Assembly (NCBI RefSeq): GCF_000262545.1
Contig: NZ_JH660658.1
Coordinates: 95,894-139,446 of the forward strand
Direction of reading: 5' to 3'
DNA from: Prevotella bivia DSM 20514
Lineage (GTDB): Bacteria; Bacteroidota; Bacteroidia; Bacteroidales; Bacteroidaceae
DNA length: 43,553 nucleotides
The position numbers and the translations under genes were made by a program. Positions 1 through 8,677 of the stretch are shown piece after piece (within the stretch, counting starts at the first letter, position 1; each line of letters starts with the position of its first letter). The notes under the pieces are model-generated. The model did no database searches, was not told the DNA's origin, and saw only the letters and a program-made list of their open reading frames with translations.

Positions 1-44
1 CCTCTCATGCACATAATTTCATAAGTATTTGTTATCTTTGCATC

Positions 45-389
45 ATGAAGACCGAGCAATTGTTGCGTTGTATCTTTCCAGAGATACTCGCAGATTATTT
101 TGATGTGATAGATATCCAAGAGAGCATTTCCCAGATAGACTTCTGGTTGGATGAGCGTAACTTTATGGAAGAAGCAGACCGCAAGTCTGGCACAGTAAGC
201 AGTTACGGCTTTACCGCTGAACGGGTTGTCCAAGACTTTCCCCTTCGTGGTAAGCCCGTTTACCTTCATGTCCGCCGTCGAAAATGGCGTGACAGTTCCA
301 CGGGTGAGATATTCAGTTATTCTTACGATGACCTGACGGCTGAGGGCAGCAAACTATCCCCTGAGTTCGTTTCTTTTTTAAAAGAATAG
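45..389 (+). CDS. Transposase N-terminal part (first frame of the IS)
   Basis: This 114-residue protein begins MKTEQLLRCIFPEIL and resembles the short N-terminal protein of two-frame ISAon1-type elements, which would contribute DNA binding. It ends at TAG 387-389. Just before the stop is a run of six T and four A (374-383). The frame holding the catalytic domain opens at 382, so the two frames overlap by a few bases at this slippery tract. A +1 shift (or -2) joins them; a -1 shift would hit a stop at 392. Programmed slippage making a fusion transposase is likely but inferred. A decayed element is the alternative. Confidence 0.75.
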   Translation: MKTEQLLRCIFPEILADYFDVIDIQESISQIDFWLDERNFMEEADRKSGTVSSYGFTAERVVQDFPLRGKPVYLHVRRRKWRDSSTGEIFSYSYDDLTAEGSKLSPEFVSFLKE

Positions 390-1374
390 AATAGAGTCTA
401 CTGCGGAGAGCATTACAGGTATCGGCTCTCATTATGGCGTAGACGGTAAGCAGCTTTCCACCCAATACAAGGAGCATTTCAGCGATTATCGCCAGTGGGA
501 GCAGTTGTTGCATGCGGGAGACTGGCTGCTGTTTGATGAGAACCTGGGAGAGAGCCTGAGTATCGATGAGACTTGTCTGAGCAGCGGTGAGGTCTATACG
601 TTTCTGACCAACAAGGCTGGCAAAGGTGGCAGGGGTACGCTGGTAGCTGTGGTCAGGGGAACGAAAGCCGAAGATGTGATCCGTATTCTGGAAAAGATTG
701 ACCTTTCCAAAAGAAAGACTGTCAAGGAGATAACGCTCGACCTGTCTTCCTCTATGATGATCATTGCGCGCACGGTGTTCCCCAAGGCACTCATCACCAG
801 CGATAGATTTCATGTACAGAAACTTTACTATGACGCTTTGGACGACATGCGTATAGCCTACCGATGGATGGCAAGGGACAGAGAAAATGAGGAGATGAAG
901 GAAGCCAAAGCCAAAAACGAAACCTACAAGCCATTCAGATATAGCAACGGTGACACACGCAAGCAACTACTTGCCAGGGCGAAGTTTATACTGACTAAAC
1001 ACAAGTCCAAGTGGACAGAATCGCAAAGGCTAAGGGCGGAAATAATATTTGAAAACTACCCAGAACTCAAAAAAGCCTATGACCTGGCTATGGAACTTAC
1101 CGATATTTATAATGCCAGAAGCATCAAGGACGCTGCAAGATTGAAACTGGCTAAGTGGTTTAATAAGGTGGAGAAGTTGGGGGTGGACAACTTCTATACG
1201 GTGATTGACACCTTTAAGAACCATTATGATACCATACTCAACTTCTTTGTCAACAGAGCCACAAATGCCAATGCTGAATCCTTCAACGCAAAAGTCAAAG
1301 CCTTCAGGGCACAGTTCAGGGGAGTAACGGATATTCCTTTCTTCCTTTACAGGCTTATGAAATTATGTGCATGA
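382..1374 (+). CDS. Transposase catalytic part (DDE, ISL3-like; second frame of the IS)
   Basis: This frame is open from 382 to TGA at 1372-1374 and has no ATG near its beginning. The first usable start is TTG at 505, in the middle of conserved sequence, so it is probably translated only as a frameshift fusion with the upstream frame. Visible family features are LSIDET (first acidic residue), LDLSSSM, a SDRFHVQKLYYDALDDMR block, and NANAESFNAKVKAFR near the C terminus, where ISL3-type transposases place the last catalytic Glu and a basic helix. Length and the intact terminal repeats suggest a potentially active copy. Function: cuts and rejoins the element ends. Confidence 0.8.
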   Translation, partial: KNRIESTAESITGIGSHYGVDGKQLSTQYKEHFSDYRQWEQLLHAGDWLLFDENLGESLSIDETCLSSGEVYTFLTNKAGKGGRGTLVAVVRGTKAEDVIRILEKIDLSKRKTVKEITLDLSSSMMIIARTVFPKALITSDRFHVQKLYYDALDDMRIAYRWMARDRENEEMKEAKAKNETYKPFRYSNGDTRKQLLARAKFILTKHKSKWTESQRLRAEIIFENYPELKKAYDLAMELTDIYNARSIKDAARLKLAKWFNKVEKLGVDNFYTVIDTFKNHYDTILNFFVNRATNANAESFNAKVKAFRAQFRGVTDIPFFLYRLMKLCA

Positions 1375-1410
1375 GGGGAGGAGTTGCAACTGGGTTTTAC
1401 GACTGACCCC

Positions 1411-1446
1411 AAAAGAGGTTAGCCTAGGATAACCTCTTTTTTTTAT
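1411..1446. terminator. Intrinsic terminator downstream of the IS
   Basis: AAAAGAGGTTA, an 8-base loop and TAACCTCTTTT form an 11-bp stem followed by more T residues, and it begins with an A run. It can work in both directions: for plus-strand read-through from the IS and for the minus-strand tRNA-His transcript. Confidence 0.75.
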
Positions 1447-1516
1447 GGCTTATACAATATATCACAAAACCAAAAAAAGCAAGGAAATCATTATCGAAAT
1501 CCTTGCTTTCTCTTGG

Positions 1517-1591
1517 GGTGGAAGGTGGGACTCGAACCCACGACATTCAGAACCACAATCTGACGCTCTAACCAACTGAACTACGTCCACC
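1517..1591 (-). tRNA. tRNA-His (anticodon GTG)
   Basis: On the minus strand the sequence folds as a cloverleaf beginning GGTGGACGTAG. The anticodon loop TTGTGGT gives GTG, and the T arm is GTGGG-TTCGAGT-CCCAC. The extra 5' G pairs with C73, as expected for tRNA-His. CCA appears to be encoded (1514-1516). One C-T mismatch lies in the acceptor stem. A consensus promoter lies upstream at 1619-1649. Confidence 0.93.
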
Positions 1592-1618
1592 GTATTGATT
1601 GCTTCTTTAAAGCGAGTG

Positions 1619-1649
1619 CAAAGGTACAAGTTTTATATGAAAGAACAAA
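1619..1649 (-). promoter_or_regulatory. Bacteroidetes-type promoter of tRNA-His
   Basis: On the minus strand TTTG (1649-1646), 19 bases and TACCTTTG (1626-1619) match the -33/-7 consensus exactly, about 28 bp upstream of the tRNA 5' end. Confidence 0.8.
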
Positions 1650-1680
1650 ATAAAACTTAAACTTTTTTACTTCTTCGCTA

Positions 1681-2046
1681 TTATTTTTTTACAGGTGCTG
1701 GTGCTGTTGGTTTTACAGGGGCAGCTTGCTTTTGCTGACTTGCACCAAAATTAGGCAAGTTATTAGGATTGGTAGACTGATCGCCAGAAGTAGCATTTTC
1801 TATAACGCTTGCGTCAGTATTACCTGTTGGAGCCACATGCGCACATGCAATACTAATCACTACCATTGTAGCTGCAAGCACCCAAGTGGTTTTCTCAACA
1901 AAGTCTGTTGTCTTGCGAACACCCATAATAGCATTAGACGATGAGAAATTAGATGATAATCCACCACCTTTTGACTCTTGTATTAACACGATACCAATCA
2001 TTAAGAGAGCGGCAATTACAATTAGAATAATGAATAAAGTGTACAT
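1681..2046 (-). CDS. secG: Preprotein translocase subunit SecG
   Basis: SecG is the small accessory membrane subunit of the SecYEG channel that exports unfolded proteins across the inner membrane. The 121-residue protein starts MYTLFIILIVIAALLMIGIV (first membrane helix). It continues with the SecG signature LIQESKGGGLSSNF and a GVRKTTDFVEKTTW loop, then a second helix at about 54-72. The tail is rich in Pro, Ala, Gln and Lys, typical of Bacteroidales SecG. It is the last gene of the minus-strand operon, 10 bp after the TPR gene. Confidence 0.95.
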   Translation of the reverse strand: MYTLFIILIVIAALLMIGIVLIQESKGGGLSSNFSSSNAIMGVRKTTDFVEKTTWVLAATMVVISIACAHVAPTGNTDASVIENATSGDQSTNPNNLPNFGASQQKQAAPVKPTAPAPVKK

Positions 2047-2056
2047 TACTACTGTA

Positions 2057-2824
2057 TTATTTTTTATTATTGTTAATGATAAGTTTCTCTAAGAAACGTA
2101 TTTGGTCTGCAAAGTAACGATTTTTTTTCGGATAATCCAAATTTAACCGCGTAATAATTTCGAGTGCTTTTGAATATCTTCCTTGTCTAATATAGATGCG
2201 GGCTAATGTCTCTGTAAAATAGCCTGTTTCTTCGTGTTCTTCCTCGCTTTCTTCATTTTCTTCGACATTAGGCGAATATTCTGTTTCGTCTTGTAACGTA
2301 ATTTTTCCGCCATCAAGATTAATGAAGTTATCTATAAGTTCTTGCCCTTTGAGTTGTTGTTCTTCATTCTTAGACGAAGCACTTTCCGACTCTAACAAAT
2401 AAGCTACATAATCAACAGTAGCATCGGCTGTAGTAGGTTTTCTACCTGCATTTAATGTTTTTGGATTATCCTCATTATCATCAGGAATTTGCTCTAAGAA
2501 ATTATCTATGAGCGAAGTTGTACGATCATTAATCTCTTCTTCTCTTATTTTTTTCTTAGATGCTTTGTCTATATTATCAATCTTTGTCAATAATTGATAA
2601 TGTACTCCCTCTACTAAATCAAAGAGAATTTTTCTGTCAGTAATATACACCGCTGCACGTCTCAACTCCTCATCAAAAGTTGAGTCGTGAAGTAGAAACA
2701 AATTCTTCAGTAATAAAATTCTGGCAGGCTGATAATAAGGATAAAGTGCTAACAAACTACGCAAGTCGTATAGTGTTTCCTTATTGAGCCGTTCAGGATG
2801 ATTAATTAGAGATGTGATATCCAT
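2057..2824 (-). CDS. TPR-like protein of the lptE-secG operon
   Basis: This 255-residue protein has no obvious signal peptide. The N-terminal half contains LYDLRSLLALYPYYQPARILLLKNL, a helical pair also seen in Bacteroidales homologues. A low-complexity acidic stretch (about 195-206, rich in Glu) precedes a tetratricopeptide-like unit (FTETLARIYIRQGRYSKALE, then IITRLNLDYPKKNRYFADQI). TPR units usually mediate protein contacts. The gene sits between lptE and secG with short gaps, an arrangement I recognise from Bacteroides and Prevotella, so a role in envelope biogenesis is plausible. The actual function is unknown. Confidence 0.8.
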   Translation of the reverse strand: MDITSLINHPERLNKETLYDLRSLLALYPYYQPARILLLKNLFLLHDSTFDEELRRAAVYITDRKILFDLVEGVHYQLLTKIDNIDKASKKKIREEEINDRTTSLIDNFLEQIPDDNEDNPKTLNAGRKPTTADATVDYVAYLLESESASSKNEEQQLKGQELIDNFINLDGGKITLQDETEYSPNVEENEESEEEHEETGYFTETLARIYIRQGRYSKALEIITRLNLDYPKKNRYFADQIRFLEKLIINNNKK

Positions 2825-2835
2825 TATCTATGGCA

Positions 2836-3384
2836 TTACCAATTAGCTACAGTGGCATTAAAAATCTGATCAGTAAGATCTTTTATCATTTCTTCTACCA
2901 ACTGCTGTTGAACAGATTGCAAACTTTTTGTAGTTTCATAGCTAGAAGTAGCTGTAAACTGTCGTTCGAAGTCTTCCTTATGATTGCTAGTATTGGTAAA
3001 TCTTACATTTACAGTGATAGAAAGTTCGGTTTGAGCTGAATGACCTTCACTGGTTACACTCTTATTACGTTGCTGATAGTTGGTAATCTCGCCCTCTACC
3101 TTTAAATCGCCTCCACGTTTCACTTGTTGCAACTTTGTATGATTGGCATACACATCTTTGAGGGCATTATTAAACATAGGTGCCATGGGTCCCCATACAT
3201 AGGCGGAGCGAATAGGGAAATCGGCAATCTGTATGGTATGCACTTTATTATAATCTATACTTGCACCATTAAACTTATAGCTCACTTTGCATGCTGTGAA
3301 CACAACTGAAGTGATGCTTAACAATGCTATAACAAGATGTTTGCTTTGAACTTGTTGCTTTATAAGTTTGAAAAACTTTATCAT
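2836..3384 (-). CDS. lptE: LptE-like outer-membrane lipoprotein
   Basis: Likely the LPS-assembly lipoprotein partner of LptD. Starting at the ATG at 3384-3382, it has a short basic n-region, a hydrophobic core LVIALLSITSVVFTAC and a lipobox Cys near residue 32. The mature part (ANHTKLQQVKRGGDLKVEGEIT, and NVRFTNTSNHKEDFERQFTA) matches the Bacteroidetes LptE family. An in-frame ATG at 3426 overlaps the upstream stop as ATGA and would add 14 residues. I prefer the inner start because the longer form gives a 30-residue n-region, but translational coupling makes the outer start possible. It is followed 11 bp later by the TPR gene. Confidence 0.82.
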   Translation of the reverse strand: MIKFFKLIKQQVQSKHLVIALLSITSVVFTACKVSYKFNGASIDYNKVHTIQIADFPIRSAYVWGPMAPMFNNALKDVYANHTKLQQVKRGGDLKVEGEITNYQQRNKSVTSEGHSAQTELSITVNVRFTNTSNHKEDFERQFTATSSYETTKSLQSVQQQLVEEMIKDLTDQIFNATVANW

Positions 3385-3422
3385 TGCGTATTTATCTTTA
3401 TCCCTCACTTTATTTTGCCCTA

Positions 3423-4655
3423 TCATTCTAATCCGTATTGCTTAATACGACGATAAAGCGTTCTGTCGCTAATACCAAGCTCTTGTGCAGCTTTCTTGCG
3501 ATTACCTTTGTTTCGTTCCAAAGCTTTCTCTATCATCTGCCGCCCAATATCGTTCAAGTTAAGTGTTGCTGGTTCTGATATTTCTTCAGCTTCAGCCTCT
3601 TCCACTGTTTCCACACGAGTTTCTTCCGTAGGAATAGGTGCTTTACTTGCTACGGCTGGCACATTGGGGGTATGATGAGCTACATAAGTGCGTGCTGTTT
3701 TTAATGCTGTGTTGTCTTCTAACTGCTTGCGAACAGAGTTGAGATCGCGACGCAAATCACTCACATTACCACGCAACTCATATAATATTTGATATAAAAT
3801 TTCTCGCTCGCTCTCGTATGAATGGCTACCACCGCCACTAATAGTGGCTAGTTGCGTACTTTCTTGATCAAGTGGGATAAACTGCAAAAGTTTCTCGGCT
3901 GTGATCTCTGGCTCCTCGCTCAATATAGAAATTTGTTCGGTAATATTCTTCAACTGCCGCACGTTACCAGGCCATTTATAATGCAACATTATCTGCTTAG
4001 CTTCATCGGTTAGCACCACTTTTGGCAAATGATATTTCTCTGCCATTTGCATTGCGAAAAGGCGGAATAACAATAATATATCATCACCACGGTCGCGCAG
4101 TGGAGGCATTTGGATAGGAATAGTGTTTAAACGATAAAACAAATCTTCTCTAAACTTGCCTTCACTTACTGCCTTACGCACATTAACGTTGGTAGCAGCC
4201 ACGATGCGCACATCTGTTTTCTTCGTCTCTGTTCCGCCCACACGGATATATTCTCCTGTCTCTAAAACACGTAATAAGCGTGCTTGGGTAGCCATAGGCA
4301 ATTCGCCTACTTCATCAAGGAAGATTGTACCCTTATGAGCTATACCAAAATAGCCTTCGCTCTCACCAATAGCTCCTGTAAATGAGCCTTTTTCGTGTCC
4401 AAACAATTCACTATCTATTGTTCCTTCAGGGATAGATCCACAGTTGATAGCCAAATATCTTTCTCGTTTTCTAGGCGAATTATCATGGATAACACGGGGG
4501 ATAATTTCCTTACCAACACCGCTCTCACCAATGATCAGAACCGACAAGTCGGTAGGTGCTACCTGTAAGGCAACATCTAGCGCACGGTTTAAACCACTGT
4601 TGTTTCCAACAATGTTATATCGTTGTTTTGTTTTCTGAAGCTCAGTTGTATTCAT
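3423..4655 (-). CDS. Sigma-54-dependent transcriptional activator without a receiver domain
   Basis: An AAA+ enhancer-binding protein that uses ATP to open sigma-54 promoters. In 410 residues one can see Walker A GESGVGKE (43-50), the sigma-54 contact loop GSFTGA (90-95, family GAFTGA), Walker B IFLDE (111-115), and REDLFYRLNTIPIQMPPLRDR with the arginine fingers. At the C terminus is a Fis-type helix-turn-helix (RKKAAQELGISDRTLYRRIKQYGLE). The AAA+ domain begins almost at the N terminus, so there is no receiver or other sensory domain. A 130-residue linker rich in Glu, Thr and Ala separates the domains. It is the first gene of the operon with lptE, the TPR gene and secG. Its target promoters are unknown. 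Confidence 0.93.
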   Translation of the reverse strand: MNTTELQKTKQRYNIVGNNSGLNRALDVALQVAPTDLSVLIIGESGVGKEIIPRVIHDNSPRKRERYLAINCGSIPEGTIDSELFGHEKGSFTGAIGESEGYFGIAHKGTIFLDEVGELPMATQARLLRVLETGEYIRVGGTETKKTDVRIVAATNVNVRKAVSEGKFREDLFYRLNTIPIQMPPLRDRGDDILLLFRLFAMQMAEKYHLPKVVLTDEAKQIMLHYKWPGNVRQLKNITEQISILSEEPEITAEKLLQFIPLDQESTQLATISGGGSHSYESEREILYQILYELRGNVSDLRRDLNSVRKQLEDNTALKTARTYVAHHTPNVPAVASKAPIPTEETRVETVEEAEAEEISEPATLNLNDIGRQMIEKALERNKGNRKKAAQELGISDRTLYRRIKQYGLE

Positions 4656-5005
4656 TGTAATGACAAAATTACATTTTTATTTTCAAATCTCTGCAATATT
4701 GGCAGACTTTAACTAAGATCTTAATTGATAATTAGTGTTCGCTGAATTAATAAATTGCCATAACTGCAAAGCAGCGGACTCTAAACTTTGCAATAGCATC
4801 TGCCCATAAATTGAGCTTAATTTCGAAAAGGGCAAGACAAAGTTCCCTGAGGAACTTCATCACGTTCTTGACAAAGTAGCACATTCCTGTCCAGCATTCT
4901 GCTGTTTCTTTCCCATAGATATGCATCAAGATATCCTTTGCCTATCCCAATGTGTCCGTCATTTCGACTTAGCTCCGCCTGATTATCCTTTCAAAAAATA
5001 AGAAC
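4656..5005. other. Intergenic region with a possible gene relic
   Basis: The part next to the activator gene carries TAATTTTG on the minus strand (4671-4664), a -7 match and likely its promoter. From about 4745 to 4985 the DNA is richer in GC than the flanks and holds a 60-codon minus-strand frame (4747-4929). Neither its product (contains FLRELCLALFEIKLNLWADA) nor its neighbourhood is recognised. It could be the tail of a degraded transposase, but this is a guess. Confidence 0.3.
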
Positions 5006-7585
5006 TCAAAAATTAACAGAAATCGAAAAAAGACCTTCTATCCCTCGTAAGGGACGTTCATAGTAAAAGTAATTGATACCAGAATAATAACCTTCTATAT
5101 ACTTAGTCTGATTGAAAAGATTGGTGACCTTGCCAGTCAGCTCGATTCTTTTTGAAAAGATATAAGAACATGATGCATCTACGAAAGTCAGGCTATGATA
5201 TTTACTGGGTTCTGTCTCTATAATATTATTGTTTGCAGATATTCCAAAATTTAGTTTCTTGACTGGGTGAACTTGCAGACGAAAAGTATTATAATAGCTC
5301 CTAAGTGAATTGCTCGACTTAAATTGTTCGTTGTTTTGCCACGATAGATTGAAGGTCGCATCATTATAGATTTGAAGCCATGATAATTTAGTCCATGACA
5401 ATGATAATGATGTGGAGAATATATTCGACTTTACCTTGTATTCAACAGTATTCTGTATAAATGGTTGTTCGCTATGATTGAAATTGATTGTCGCTTTTGT
5501 GAATAAGCGAATTTTACTCCATGTTTTTTCTACAGAAGTAAGGGCTAAGAGTCTGTTGGAACGCACGTTTTCCCAAATTGGATCGATTTTGCTCCACTGG
5601 TTATCATAAGTATAAGAGTTATAGAAATCCCGCTTCTGCCATGACGATGTTACCATCATATTCCAAGAGACGAGGGATATGATGTTTGTATAGTTTAACG
5701 AAGCTGAAAGTGATTTGCTAAGATTTCTTCCAAGATTGTCCAATCCAGAAACTTTCGTACGGTAGTTTGAAAAATAGAAGCTAGAAAACGGATCTTCTCC
5801 AGCAATATCATCTGTTACACCTGCACTTAGCATACTCCTCCATTGAGAATTGAAGTGGTGAGACCATCTGAGGGAAGGAGTAAGATAAAACCGATTATTC
5901 TTAGAATGTGGAAGCCATTGCATACGTGAAGATAGAGCGTTCAGGGGTAATGCTACATAAACAAAACCACGAGAGTACTTTATGGTATATTCTGGGCTAA
6001 AGCTGTTCTTGACATAAAAATACTTATCATATCTATCTTGTTGGATTCGTAAACCGTTATTTCTGTATTCTAACGCATACTTCAGTCGCAGTTCATTGCC
6101 CCAGACATTGAAAATAGTTGAAACACTATTTCTTGCAACAAGCCTTTTTGAAAGGAGCCGTTCGTCCAAATTATAAATGGGGTTATCTGAAATATCATCA
6201 GAAAACAATTTCTCTTGGTTACGATAGTAGCGTACGAATGAATTTACCTGAAGGATTTGCTTACCCAATGTCAGTGTCATCTGCAATTTGTTCTGTACTG
6301 TTATTGGTCTTGCATTCGTCTTGCTGTCAATTCCCACGTAGTTGCTATTAATCACTCCGTTATTTGTCTGCTTACCAAAGCTCGTTGTTAATTCTTCTAT
6401 AAGGAATACATGAGGAGCATTATGTTCATAATGAAATATAGGCGTTAATACCCAGTCTTTAAATATTGACTGATCCATCTCATGTAACATAACTGGCGAA
6501 CTTCCTCCATACTTGTTTACAAGACTGTCGGAATCGTTAATACGGTTTCCATAAAAAACGATATTGGAGCGAAAGTTTCCATATTTCCCAACTAGATGGG
6601 AATGATTCAAACCTGCAGAAATTGATTTATTAAATGTAAAACGTTTCTCATCAATAGGCAGGAAAGTTCGTCTTTCTGTTGTCAGCTTATTGTTTGGAAT
6701 AGGCTCGTAACTGTCTATATCCGTCACGTCTATATGTTCCTTAGCATATTCGTTGAGATTGTTGCCTGTATTATTAGTCTGAAGGGTCGCTAAAAGTTGG
6801 TTTTTACGTGCGATTCTCACAGCTGTTCCACCTACATTCCACAGTGCTTCGTCTCCATATCCACCACCAGCACTGAGTTCTCCAAACATTTTTGCCTTGT
6901 AGTCACTTTTCAATTTGATGTTTAGTGTAGCCTTGTCCGATAGCACCTTCCCCCTTAATGCTCTTATGGGTTGGTCATGCTCCATCACCTGAACTTGTGC
7001 TACAGCGTCTATCGGAAGGCTGTTTGTAGCTTGATTGTACCTATTGCCTAATAAACTCTGTCCCTCGATATTAAAACTATTGATACTATTACCTTTATAG
7101 GTAACCCTTCCATCTTCATCCACTTCTATACCTGGTAGTTTCTTTAGTACATCTACTAATTTTCTGTCATTTACATCCTTGAATGCTGCAATATTATAAT
7201 TGATGGTGTCCTTATGAACTTCTATCGGCTTGATATTAACGGTCACCTCCTGCAAAGCAACTGCGTCTCGTTCCAAAGCCACATCAGAATTATCGTGCAG
7301 TGATGCTACACTTATCCTATGTCCCTTATATCCAATAGACTTGAACTCTGCATAACTACAATTGGCAGAAAGCCGCAACATATATTTACCATCCACATCT
7401 GATATTCCAAAAGTAAGCAACTTACCGTTCTTATCGTATGTTCGACAGCTTACAGACATAAGGGGGGCACCGCTCTTGGAATCTGTCACGATACCATGAA
7501 CATTACTCTCTGTCCCCTGACCGTAAATAAGACAGGAAATAAAAAGACATAGGCTAAGTAAAATATATCGTAGGCTGGTTTTCAT
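5006..7585 (-). CDS. TonB-dependent receptor-like outer-membrane beta-barrel protein
   Basis: The 859-residue protein has a signal peptide (MKTSLRYILLSLCLFISCLIYG) and a carboxypeptidase-regulatory-like beta-sandwich (about 27-110; GIVTDSKSGAPLMSVSCRTY, GISDVDGKYMLRL). A plug-like domain (about 125-225; VDVLKKLPGIEVDEDGRVTY, SINSFNIEGQSLL) and a long barrel follow, ending in the aromatic C terminus SISVNF typical of outer-membrane barrels. The plug is shorter and less canonical than in SusC. The gene overlaps the upstream GLPGLI gene by ATGA, so the two are translationally coupled. Such pairs are common in Bacteroidetes. The substrate is unknown; transport or export of a small peptide are both possible. 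Confidence 0.88.
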   Translation of the reverse strand: MKTSLRYILLSLCLFISCLIYGQGTESNVHGIVTDSKSGAPLMSVSCRTYDKNGKLLTFGISDVDGKYMLRLSANCSYAEFKSIGYKGHRISVASLHDNSDVALERDAVALQEVTVNIKPIEVHKDTINYNIAAFKDVNDRKLVDVLKKLPGIEVDEDGRVTYKGNSINSFNIEGQSLLGNRYNQATNSLPIDAVAQVQVMEHDQPIRALRGKVLSDKATLNIKLKSDYKAKMFGELSAGGGYGDEALWNVGGTAVRIARKNQLLATLQTNNTGNNLNEYAKEHIDVTDIDSYEPIPNNKLTTERRTFLPIDEKRFTFNKSISAGLNHSHLVGKYGNFRSNIVFYGNRINDSDSLVNKYGGSSPVMLHEMDQSIFKDWVLTPIFHYEHNAPHVFLIEELTTSFGKQTNNGVINSNYVGIDSKTNARPITVQNKLQMTLTLGKQILQVNSFVRYYRNQEKLFSDDISDNPIYNLDERLLSKRLVARNSVSTIFNVWGNELRLKYALEYRNNGLRIQQDRYDKYFYVKNSFSPEYTIKYSRGFVYVALPLNALSSRMQWLPHSKNNRFYLTPSLRWSHHFNSQWRSMLSAGVTDDIAGEDPFSSFYFSNYRTKVSGLDNLGRNLSKSLSASLNYTNIISLVSWNMMVTSSWQKRDFYNSYTYDNQWSKIDPIWENVRSNRLLALTSVEKTWSKIRLFTKATINFNHSEQPFIQNTVEYKVKSNIFSTSLSLSWTKLSWLQIYNDATFNLSWQNNEQFKSSNSLRSYYNTFRLQVHPVKKLNFGISANNNIIETEPSKYHSLTFVDASCSYIFSKRIELTGKVTNLFNQTKYIEGYYSGINYFYYERPLRGIEGLFSISVNF

Positions 7586-8436
7586 TCCAGTTCAATCGGA
7601 TTATACGGTTTTTGTTTTATCGTCTTTGCTGTTTCAGGTGGAATTATCACACCAGGCATATTCATCTTTATAGCCCGCAATGGATCTTCCTTCTCATTAC
7701 GGTAAGCCTGACGCGCCTTTTCTCTGCTTGTTTTTATTATTTTGATGTTTTTATGAAGATAAATAGGCATCCCTTCTGATACATTTATTATACCATTAAG
7801 TCTGAACGAAAAGTTATTTTTTGAGTCCCTTATAGAAACTATTAGTCCTGGTAAACCATCAAACAGATAAGGACCGTAAGGAACGGGATAATCCATAGCA
7901 AACCACGCTGTCCAATCTCTACCTCCAAAACTGCATTTGGCTTTAGTCACATTTATATTGTTGATGATGCTGTCATCACCTATAACTTCCCAGTTTATCA
8001 CAGGTAAAGTCTGAGTATACTGATACGTGCCGAGTCCCTCTATCTGTATTGTGGCTTCCTTTTTAGATATGTCTTTAACAAGAGGATAGTTATAGGTCGG
8101 TTTTTCTAATGACATAGCTGCTGCGAAGTATTCAATAGATGAACGTCCTTGTTCATAATAAGCATCATTAATAGAATCATTTTTCCACGAAAAATAATCA
8201 CAAAAACCACAGATGTGCTTTCCGATAGTTAGCATAGTTTGCCCATTGATTCGTTTAGCGATATCTGTGGAATCTTGCAAATAAGAAAACTCATAAAAAA
8301 TTTGTACTTTTGCAGAATCAAACGTTGTTTTATTTACCAAGGTTAAAGAAGGTATAGCTCCATTTACTGTTTGTGAATGCATATTAATAAAACAACTCAT
8401 TATAAAGGCTAATATGAGAGAACACGATTTTATCAT
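7582..8436 (-). CDS. GLPGLI family protein
   Basis: The 284-residue protein has an N-terminal signal peptide (SLILAFIMSCFINMHSQT) and the defining GLPGLI motif at 194-199, preceded by AWFAMDYPVPYGPYLFDG as is usual in the family. A Cys pair occurs at IGKHICGFCDYF. The family (TIGR01200) has no proven biochemical role; members are secreted or periplasmic and sit beside TonB-dependent receptors. The last codons overlap the receptor start by 4 bp. A 64-bp gap upstream leads to a 58-codon secreted protein, making a three-gene operon. Confidence 0.9.
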   Translation of the reverse strand: MIKSCSLILAFIMSCFINMHSQTVNGAIPSLTLVNKTTFDSAKVQIFYEFSYLQDSTDIAKRINGQTMLTIGKHICGFCDYFSWKNDSINDAYYEQGRSSIEYFAAAMSLEKPTYNYPLVKDISKKEATIQIEGLGTYQYTQTLPVINWEVIGDDSIINNINVTKAKCSFGGRDWTAWFAMDYPVPYGPYLFDGLPGLIVSIRDSKNNFSFRLNGIINVSEGMPIYLHKNIKIIKTSREKARQAYRNEKEDPLRAIKMNMPGVIIPPETAKTIKQKPYNPIELE

Positions 8437-8500
8437 AATTTTGCAAATACAAAATAATGTATAGATATTAAACAGAATAATATCTATGCATTTAAAAGAT

Positions 8501-8677
8501 TTAATGAATTTGGTTCTCTAACCTTATAACATCTGCTATCATATCAGAAGCACTCTGATAATTGTCAGACTCAAGGTAAACAACTTGTCCATTTGATAAT
8601 GTTACCTTAACAGAATGTGCATTTGCAGCACTACAGCAAAGTGTAAGAAAAAACACCGCAGATAATATTTTTTTCAT
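8501..8677 (-). CDS. Small secreted protein upstream of the GLPGLI gene
   Basis: This 58-codon frame starts ATG AAA AAA ATA at 8677. It has a clear signal peptide (MKKILSAVFFLTLCCSAANA) and a mature part of only about 38 residues (HSVKVTLSNGQVVYLESDNY, then QSASDMIADVIRLENQIH). Codon use looks coding and the frame ends 64 bp before the GLPGLI gene on the same strand. The mature sequence could form two beta strands and a helix. No family is recognised. It may be a partner or substrate of the GLPGLI/receptor pair; this is inference from position. Confidence 0.65.
   Translation of the reverse strand: MKKILSAVFFLTLCCSAANAHSVKVTLSNGQVVYLESDNYQSASDMIADVIRLENQIH

Larger units (their letters stand above)
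1..1378 (+). mobile_element. Insertion sequence, ISL3-like / ISAon1-type, with both terminal inverted repeats
   Basis: The first 25 bases match the reverse complement of 1354-1378 at 24 of 25 positions; the arms begin CCTCTCATGCAC and CCCCTCATGCAC. These are terminal inverted repeats bounding two same-strand reading frames that together encode a DDE transposase. The left end lies at or just before the window edge, so a target-site duplication cannot be checked. The stop codon of the second frame (1372-1374) lies inside the right repeat, a compact arrangement. The family name rests on the transposase sequence from memory; the boundaries rest on the visible inverted repeats. Confidence 0.85.

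Noticed and set aside
313..966. 217-codon minus-strand frame over the transposase
   Set aside because: Shadow of the plus-strand transposase, whose DDE motifs and terminal repeats are clear.
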